A stretch of 10,674 nucleotides of DNA from Fidelibacterota bacterium (GTDB lineage: Bacteria; Marinisomatota; Marinisomatia; Marinisomatales; UBA1611): NCBI GenBank assembly GCA_002694025.1, contig NZKX01000085.1, positions 1-10,674 on the forward strand, in the 5' to 3' direction. The notes beneath the pieces were generated by a model, which did no database searches, was not told the DNA's origin, and worked only from the letters and a program-made list of their open reading frames with translations. Of the stretch, positions 5,620 to 10,674 are shown in pieces (position 1 is the stretch's first letter; every line of letters starts with the position of its first letter). Made by a program: the position numbers and the translations under genes.

Positions 5620-8286
5620 TTACTTTAAATAAATAACTTTTTGCGTCTTTATAATTCCACCATAATTAAGTTGCACAAAGTAAATGCTTGAAGCATAGGT
5701 ACTAGCATGCCATTTAATTTTGTGTGAGCCAGGAGTTAATTCTTTGTTTAATAAAGTTTCGATTACTCTTCCTTTTACATCATAAACTATGAGTGATGCT
5801 TTTTGTGATCTATTTGCAGAAAAAGGGATATCAAATCTAAAAGTGGTGACAGGGTTGAATGGGTTTGGGAAAGCTGGATATAATGCCATTATCTCAGGCA
5901 TTGGTTTATGATTAATTATATAATTTCCTTTTTGCAATGCATGTTTGTTTCGCAAAGTATAAAATAACTTACCCTCTTTCAAAGAACTAATGTCTACTAG
6001 AACAGTATCATTAATCAGAATCCCTGATCGAGCAAATTCCATTATGGAATAACCTCTTTCTGGAAAATAGCTCGTTAAATATAAATCCCTTTCTTTTGAG
6101 CTTAGAAGCTTGATATTTGGAGAATTACTTCCATTTTTGTGTAATATTTGAATTTGACCACAAAATATGCTGTCACTCAATGGTATATAAATATATCCAT
6201 CTGATTGAAAAATATTCATCATATTTCCAGAAGTAGAGGTGTCCTCCAATACTTCTCCAAAAATGCTCTGATACCATGACCATGTTTGGATAAAAGCCAT
6301 TCCATCATTAATGTCAAATTTTGAATCTGGGTAGGTTATTAGATGAGGTATATCTCCAGCAGTGGGACCAAGCTCATAATTATAATTCTTCGCTTCCCAA
6401 TTTTCTACCAGATTCCACATGTCATTATAAGTGATCTGACCATCCAAATCATAATCCCCTAATATAGGAGTCCGGTAAGTATATGCAATATCAACGGTTG
6501 TTAAATTAGAAAGGTCCTCTAGATATAAAAATTCAATTGAAATTGAATCATAGCTTGCGAATGGGGGTTCTAAATTTATTTCTATAGATGAATCCGATAA
6601 CGATGAAGAAAAGGTTACTGTGTCCATTACAATTGAAGATACCTTAAAAGCGATAGAATCAAGTCTCTCATTAAATTTAAAGATAATTGGAGTGCTTTCT
6701 TTTAATACAATAAACGAATCTATCGGAAGAGAAATTGAATCAATACTAGGAGGTAACATATCATTTAATTCTAGTTGTCCTGTAAATGTCGTTCCTGAAA
6801 AGGGAATTCCAGCATCATCATAAAGAAGTATGCTATCTGATGGACTTAAAATAATTTTTTCATTACCATTTGGAGTGCCATTGTATTCAAGATTTATGCG
6901 TATACTATCTTCACCTCCAGTTAAAAAATTACTATTTGTTTTTGAAACACTCGTGATGAAGCATGAATCAACATTGCTATCATAAGAATCAATTAGAATT
7001 TTTATATGACTTGCATTAAGAGGTATGGAGGCATCATTATTACCAAAAATTTTATCATTAAATATTAAATCAACATATGAATTATTATCTGCTAATTGAT
7101 ATGTTAAAATCGTAGGAGGAATGTTATCAGCCGTAACAAAATATAATTCTAAGTTCAAGTTTGAATTGTTTCCTTTCCCATCGCCAAATAATCCACTAAA
7201 ATTCAAATACACTGTTTGATCACTTAAAAAGACTCCATTAGGAACTATTTTTATTGTAGTATTATCATTTTCTAAAATAACCTGAAATGGTATATCCGTT
7301 CCAAAGGTGTTATCATATTTTAGTACAATATATGCTTCAATATCTAAAGCATCGAGGGGTTCATTTGTCTCAGTATTATAAAGTGGCTCTGATAATGAAA
7401 TCTCTATTTCTGAATCCAATGCAATGCTCCCAGCTCCATCAGGAACATTCGTATCCACTACTGTCGGAGGTGAACTATCGGATAAACTTTGTGTAATTGA
7501 TGCGCTTTTTTTCATACCCATTCCAAATGAATTAAAAATGGATGCATTATCCTGTGTTCTAATAGTAATTAGTTCTTGTCCTGTTGATTCACCAATAACT
7601 GAAATATAGAATCGAATTGTATCTTCGCCGTTAGAAATTGGATTTCCATCATTGTCTGCTATGTAATCCAAATTTACACCAGTTGCTGTTCCTGTACTTT
7701 GATCAAAAAGTATTTCAAAATCGGAAGGCTCTACTGCTCCCTGAGCGGTTGCATTTGTAAACATATCTTCACTAAAACGGATTTCTAAATAGCTATCATC
7801 CTCAGCAATGTCAGATGAAATAATTTCTGGTAAAGTTCCTACAGCAATTGCGTAGTCGCCAGTCCCTCCTGCGTACCCATCAACTATTAAATAATATGTT
7901 CCTGCCTGCAAGGTTATGCTATCGATAATGCTAACGTACCAATTAGGGTCTATACCCGAAATAGGGCAAAAAAGGCTATCCCCATCATCAAACTCTATAA
8001 TTGAAACTGGATTACCGCAGGTATCCTTTACTGCAAGCATCGTATCAAAATTTGTTAGCGGATCACAGGTATCAATATAAAGACTTTTTTGCTCGGATAA
8101 ATTGATTTGATAGGAATAATCACTACTATCTGGATAGTTTTCAAAACCCCAATCATCTCCCATATTTTCGTCTAACGTAGATAAATGGTAAAATGGAAAG
8201 CTTGTGATTATTGTATCTGAGCATGAATCCTGAGCTAAAACCCACTCAAAAACCAGGTAAACTATAAAGAAATATTTACTCAACAC
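5620..8286 (-). CDS. Large secreted surface protein: PPC-like, Ig-like repeats, dockerin-like module, type IX-style C-terminal domain
   Basis: I chose GTG 8286 (888 aa) because AAAGG lies 8 nt upstream and the signal peptide (LSKYFFIVYLVFEWVLAQ-DS) then sits at the N-terminus; TTG 8283 is as good. Earlier starts, up to 8361, add a stretch that belongs to the preceding gene. Domains in order are as follows. A PPC-like beta domain spans about 25-151 (ends AGTYYLIVDGYAGGTGDYAIAV). Three or four SwmB/Big_5-type Ig-like repeats run to about 605 (YLEIRFSEDM, DLIFNDKIF, IIFKFNERL). A dockerin-like module spans about 610-675, with calcium loop DYDLDGQITYND and a second half SKFDINDGMAF. A further beta-rich stretch follows. 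The last ~85 residues form an FPNPFNPVTT...DVKGRVIETL...GSHKIKW...VIYLK domain typical of type IX-secreted or FlgD-like cargo. The gene overlaps the cohesin-like lipoprotein gene by 11 nt. The ligand or enzymatic role is unknown; no catalytic domain is visible. Confidence 0.88.
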   Translation of the reverse strand: MLSKYFFIVYLVFEWVLAQDSCSDTIITSFPFYHLSTLDENMGDDWGFENYPDSSDYSYQINLSEQKSLYIDTCDPLTNFDTMLAVKDTCGNPVSIIEFDDGDSLFCPISGIDPNWYVSIIDSITLQAGTYYLIVDGYAGGTGDYAIAVGTLPEIISSDIAEDDSYLEIRFSEDMFTNATAQGAVEPSDFEILFDQSTGTATGVNLDYIADNDGNPISNGEDTIRFYISVIGESTGQELITIRTQDNASIFNSFGMGMKKSASITQSLSDSSPPTVVDTNVPDGAGSIALDSEIEISLSEPLYNTETNEPLDALDIEAYIVLKYDNTFGTDIPFQVILENDNTTIKIVPNGVFLSDQTVYLNFSGLFGDGKGNNSNLNLELYFVTADNIPPTILTYQLADNNSYVDLIFNDKIFGNNDASIPLNASHIKILIDSYDSNVDSCFITSVSKTNSNFLTGGEDSIRINLEYNGTPNGNEKIILSPSDSILLYDDAGIPFSGTTFTGQLELNDMLPPSIDSISLPIDSFIVLKESTPIIFKFNERLDSIAFKVSSIVMDTVTFSSSLSDSSIEINLEPPFASYDSISIEFLYLEDLSNLTTVDIAYTYRTPILGDYDLDGQITYNDMWNLVENWEAKNYNYELGPTAGDIPHLITYPDSKFDINDGMAFIQTWSWYQSIFGEVLEDTSTSGNMMNIFQSDGYIYIPLSDSIFCGQIQILHKNGSNSPNIKLLSSKERDLYLTSYFPERGYSIMEFARSGILINDTVLVDISSLKEGKLFYTLRNKHALQKGNYIINHKPMPEIMALYPAFPNPFNPVTTFRFDIPFSANRSQKASLIVYDVKGRVIETLLNKELTPGSHKIKWHASTYASSIYFVQLNYGGIIKTQKVIYLK

Positions 8287-8803
8287 TGATATAACCTTTA
8301 CCAAAGTCTTTAATTCGAATAGAATCATTTTTCGAATCAACAATGGTTGTGTTAGAACCATACAACAACTCAGATTGCCCAGTAGAGACTGTAGAAAAAT
8401 AAACGGTAGCTAAGGACAATGTACCTCCTTCATTTTCATCACTTTGAAGATCAGGTAAATAATATATATATATATTTAATATCCCTTGCTCATCCACGGT
8501 TATTTCCATGGGATTGTTTTTACCTGCAAAAAAAGGACCAGGAGTCACGGAGTCAACTGTGACACTACCCCAATCATATCTAATATCTAAATGAGCTGCT
8601 GCTGCAGGTTCAAGCTCTAGCCCATATAATTCTACAGAAATAGATGAATTAAGATCAGTTAATATTCCCGATGGATGAAAAAATAACGCAGGAGGACGTA
8701 AGTCTAGATTTTCTGGATCATATGGATTATCCAAGACATACTCAGCCTCCTGGCAGGAGTTCAATAATAGCAAAAAAACTAAAATTTTTAATAATCCCAT
8801 CAT
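8276..8803 (-). CDS. Outer-membrane lipoprotein with cohesin-like domain
   Basis: The N-terminus MGLLKILVFLLLLNSC is a lipoprotein signal with lipobox L-N-S-C (Cys17). Gln at +2 argues against inner-membrane retention, so the outer membrane is likely. DNPYDPE follows, a post-lipobox motif I associate with FCB lipoproteins. Residues 38-175 look like one cohesin domain. They show ISVELYGLE, then HLDIRYDWGSVTVDSVTPGPFF (the conserved YD strand and following loop), ILNIYIYY, GGTLSLATVYFST (the gly-then-Phe strand), TTIVDSKND and a final GKGYISVE strand. Cohesins bind dockerin modules. The next gene, overlapping by 11 nt, encodes a protein with a dockerin-like module, so this lipoprotein may hold that protein at the cell surface. 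The start is ATG 8803 (or the next codon, ATG 8800), 7 nt after the upstream stop, with AGAG nearby. The cohesin call is by pattern, not by profile search. Confidence 0.8.
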   Translation of the reverse strand: MMGLLKILVFLLLLNSCQEAEYVLDNPYDPENLDLRPPALFFHPSGILTDLNSSISVELYGLELEPAAAAHLDIRYDWGSVTVDSVTPGPFFAGKNNPMEITVDEQGILNIYIYYLPDLQSDENEGGTLSLATVYFSTVSTGQSELLYGSNTTIVDSKNDSIRIKDFGKGYISVE

Positions 8804-8810
8804 AAAAACT

Positions 8811-9836
8811 CTAAAAATTATAATTTAATTGAAATTGATTAATATCGGGTCTGTATTCAATATCAAAAAAAGATTCACCATCAAAATAATCATCTGCAGG
8901 AGCAGCAAAATATGCATGCAACATATTTAATACCCAAATAGATCCAGCAATACCGCGAATATTTTTCATGAAAGTATTATATTTTCTGGTGTCTTCAGCA
9001 TACTGGATTATTTTTGGTCTTAATTCGTATAAATCGTTAGGATCTGTTCCAGTCTGATAGGCATTATAATTTTTTTCAAAAGCACCCCAAGCCTTATCAT
9101 ATTGATAATATGCAATTAATGCAGCTAATCCAAGCGTAACCTGTGTACCAAGAAAACCATAGCCTGGGTATTTTTTTTCTACCCAGATTTGCCCGCTACC
9201 TGGTATTGCGGTAGACATCATTAATGCTTTTATTTTTGTCGGTATTTTAGGTAGCCGGGGAAGCATCAATTTGTTTTTCCTATCGATCTTTGTAGCGATT
9301 TGAACTTCAGAAGTATCTGAGCTAACTAGGAGAGTATCTGGTATAGGGAGACCGCTTACTTTAAATGCCATTTTTCTCATTTCAAGAAGTAGACTATCAG
9401 TAATGCCAGAACTATTTAAAGCAAATTCATTTATCATTGCTTCCATATCCACAGAAAATAATCTACCATTAATTTGAAATTCATTTGTATCTTTTTTTTG
9501 AATATTGCCGGCAATGACATAGTTAACTTTAAGCTGCCTACCAATATCTACAGCGCATTCTTTACTCCAACATGCCCAATAATTTTTATCTCTGGGATAA
9601 AAGATATTAATATCATTTGTGATGTCTCTATCCTGTACATTGAATATCTTCAAAACTCGTATAGATTGTCTTAACTCTTCAGTTAAATGCTTAGTTATAG
9701 GTTCAGATATAGCATAACCTTCAAAACTTAGGACAGCTAATTTATTGCCTGTTTTAAATGAAATTTTCTTTGTGGTATTTGCAGCAAAGCAAAAACTCAC
9801 AAGATGTAATATGATTATGCCTCGGATCATTAACAT
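8811..9836 (-). CDS. Exported TolB/CsgG-like N-domain protein with DUF5683-like C-terminal membrane domain
   Basis: The signal peptide spans about residues 1-18 (MIRGIIILHLVSFCFA-A). Residues 30-160 form an alpha/beta domain: KLAVLSFEGYAIS, a helix ITKHLTEELRQSI, then CWSKECAVDIGRQLKVNYVIAGNIQKK (89-115) and QINGRLFSVD. This pattern is seen in TolB N-terminal and CsgG-like envelope proteins of FCB bacteria, with a Cys pair (89, 94). Residues 203-311 match a DUF5683-type module: KALMMSTAIPGSGQIWVEKKYPG, then two hydrophobic helices (about 227-246 and 294-311). The protein probably sits in the periplasm with a membrane-anchored C-terminal part. It is the first gene of the cohesin/dockerin operon, with the lipoprotein starting 7 nt later, so it may help export or assemble those surface proteins; that role is inferred. 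The start is ATG 9836, with ATG 9830 as an alternative. Confidence 0.8.
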   Translation of the reverse strand: MLMIRGIIILHLVSFCFAANTTKKISFKTGNKLAVLSFEGYAISEPITKHLTEELRQSIRVLKIFNVQDRDITNDINIFYPRDKNYWACWSKECAVDIGRQLKVNYVIAGNIQKKDTNEFQINGRLFSVDMEAMINEFALNSSGITDSLLLEMRKMAFKVSGLPIPDTLLVSSDTSEVQIATKIDRKNKLMLPRLPKIPTKIKALMMSTAIPGSGQIWVEKKYPGYGFLGTQVTLGLAALIAYYQYDKAWGAFEKNYNAYQTGTDPNDLYELRPKIIQYAEDTRKYNTFMKNIRGIAGSIWVLNMLHAYFAAPADDYFDGESFFDIEYRPDINQFQLNYNF

Positions 9837-9870
9837 ACTTTTTTTGAAGGTTTGGTTTCCGCCCTTGCTG

Positions 9871-9901
9871 TAAAGTTACATCACTCAGACAGATTGTCAA
9901 A
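9871..9901 (-). promoter_or_regulatory. Putative FCB-type promoter (TTTG-N19-TAACTTTA)
   Basis: On the minus strand, TTTG (9898-9901) and TAACTTTA (9871-9878) are separated by exactly 19 nt. Bacteroidetes promoters use TTTG around -33 and TAnnTTTG around -7 with about this spacing; only the last base differs. The same stretch contains TTGACA, the classical -35 sequence, but without a good TATAAT at 16-18 nt. The site lies in the 81-nt gap upstream of the surface-protein operon and would give a leader of roughly 30 nt. Sequence match only. Confidence 0.42.
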
Positions 9902-9917
9902 GGATGACCTTGAAAAA

Positions 9918-10424
9918 CTAAAATTGCTTCGTTGGATTGTCGTTATACCAGTTATTTAAAAATAGTGAAATGCTGTAATCAATATTTTTTTCAATATCTT
10001 TATACAATTTTTCTGAATCCGTTTGCCCCATAACCTCATAAGAGAAAATTTTTGTGGTCATTAAATTTTTTGTTATTTTCGATTCAGAAAAAGATTTGTA
10101 GTATTCTGTTTCAGAAATATTATATCCATAAATTGATAGTTTTACTAAAAATGAGGATATTTCCTCCACCCTCGAATCAATAATATTTATATCAAGTGCC
10201 ATACGGGGAACTAAAGCATCTAATAAACGGATATCCTGTTGTAACAGCTTTAGCTCGATATAACTTTTGACTCTTTTTTCCCAAACATCATCCTTTAATC
10301 CCTTAATATTTAGTTCAAATGACAGATCGTTAATTCCTTTTAAATTTCCTTGATACCAAGCATTTTGTGATGATAAGGTTGAAAGGAAAAGTATGTATAC
10401 AATATATAGTTTTTTATTTTTCAT
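9918..10424 (-). CDS. Hypothetical secreted protein (168 aa)
   Basis: The N-terminus KNKKLYIVYILFLSTLSSQ is a signal peptide with likely cleavage after SSQ, giving a mature protein of about 148 residues for the periplasm or outside. The mature part alternates beta-like (LSFELNIKGL) and helical stretches (VWEKRVKSYIELKLLQQDIRLLDALV) and ends in a helix followed by FLNNWYNDNP. No lipobox, Cys or recognisable motif is present, and I do not know the family. The start ATG 10424 lies 9 nt after the pcm stop, so it is probably the second gene of a pcm transcript. It has no Shine-Dalgarno in the upstream AT-rich stretch. The following operon starts 81 nt downstream behind its own promoter-like site. 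Confidence 0.7.
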   Translation of the reverse strand: MKNKKLYIVYILFLSTLSSQNAWYQGNLKGINDLSFELNIKGLKDDVWEKRVKSYIELKLLQQDIRLLDALVPRMALDINIIDSRVEEISSFLVKLSIYGYNISETEYYKSFSESKITKNLMTTKIFSYEVMGQTDSEKLYKDIEKNIDYSISLFLNNWYNDNPTKQF

Positions 10425-10433
10425 AAAAATAAT

Positions 10434-10674
10434 CTATTCATTCACCATTGGAACAAATCTTACAGGAAGTATTTTTTCCTTTTTAACGATACCATTGATA
10501 TTTTTTTTTATTAGCCAAAGGTGTTGTTCTGAATTAGTTTGACCTACTGGAATGATCATCCGCCCTCCTTTTTTTAATTGGTTGATTAAAACAGTCGGTA
10601 TCTTCTCAGGTGCAGCCGTAACAATAATCCTGTCAAAAGGGGCTTCCTCTTCCTATCCTTCATAACCGTTTCCT
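10434..10674 (-). CDS. pcm: Protein-L-isoaspartate O-methyltransferase, C-terminal part, with in-frame TAG
   Basis: From the right edge the frame reads GNGYEG-stop-EEEAPFDRIIVTAAPEKIP, then LINQLKKGGRMIIPVG, and finally ILPVRFVPMVNE. This is the end of the PCMT family: the G-D-G-Y-x-G-W motif, the D-x-IIVTAA strand next to the SAM site, the QL-x-x-GG-x-M-x-PVG loop and the VRFVPM terminus. PCMT uses SAM to repair isoaspartyl residues in aged proteins. Where the family has Trp (TGG) there is TAG at 10653-10655, in frame with all the rest. That is one base from TGG, so it could be a sequencing or assembly error near the end of this stretch or a true nonsense mutation. The N-terminal two thirds lie outside the window. 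The terminal stop is TAG at 10434-10436. Confidence 0.85.

Noticed and set aside
8287..8361. N-terminal extension of the large surface protein to a start at 8361.
   Set aside because: It would place about 25 non-signal residues before the signal peptide and overlap the lipoprotein gene by 86 nt. GTG 8286 has AAAGG at good spacing.
8460..8476. Run of alternating AT that looks like a microsatellite.
   Set aside because: It is short and encodes the IYIYY strand of the cohesin-like domain in frame, so codon use explains it.

Overview
The window is AT-rich, and every gene I can support lies on the minus strand, so it reads from the right edge to the left. The secreted protein in the middle ends in an FPNPFNP-type C-terminal sorting domain. 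Other clues are a lipoprotein with a DNPYDPE motif just after its lipid-attachment Cys, a DUF5683-like protein, weak or absent Shine-Dalgarno sequences, and a TTTG-N19-TAnnTTT promoter-like site. Together these suggest an FCB-group bacterium, most likely marine Marinimicrobia (SAR406). The lineage is inferred from protein style, not from a marker gene.

Layout in transcription order. (1) 10674-9918: the C-terminal part of protein-L-isoaspartate methyltransferase (pcm), cut by the window edge and carrying an in-frame TAG where the family has Trp, then a secreted protein of unknown function. (2) 9836-5620: behind a plausible promoter, a compact three-gene surface operon. It encodes a TolB/CsgG-like plus DUF5683 envelope protein, an outer-membrane lipoprotein whose mature part looks like a cohesin domain, and an ~890-residue secreted protein with a PPC-like domain, several Ig-like domains, a dockerin-like module and a type IX-style C-terminal domain. 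The cohesin gene directly precedes and overlaps the dockerin gene, suggesting a lipoprotein scaffold and its ligand. (3) 5566-4064: an unrecognised cytosolic protein followed 9 bases later by a TIGR02206/TMEM164-family membrane protein. (4) 4024-420: a class V PLP enzyme of the isopenicillin-N-epimerase-like group, a small membrane-associated exported protein, an MTA/SAH-nucleosidase-like enzyme and an overlapping radical-SAM protein of the spore photoproduct lyase family. (5) 354-1: a possible 33-residue membrane peptide overlapping the start of an exported thioredoxin-fold protein.

The strongest find is that last gene. Its reading frame meets a TGA at 90-92 and continues as U-N-A-C, a thioredoxin-type UxxC motif. 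Exactly 11 nt after the TGA there is a perfect 6-bp stem with a GTT loop, the geometry of a bacterial SECIS element. I read it as a selenoprotein that standard gene calling would cut to 60 residues. Two other points deserve attention: the cohesin/dockerin pair, and the nucleosidase-radical SAM pair, in which the lyase-like protein lacks the Cys that serves as H-donor in true spore photoproduct lyase. I saw no tRNA, rRNA, CRISPR array, insertion sequence or convincing intrinsic terminator. No gap between genes is longer than about 150 bases.
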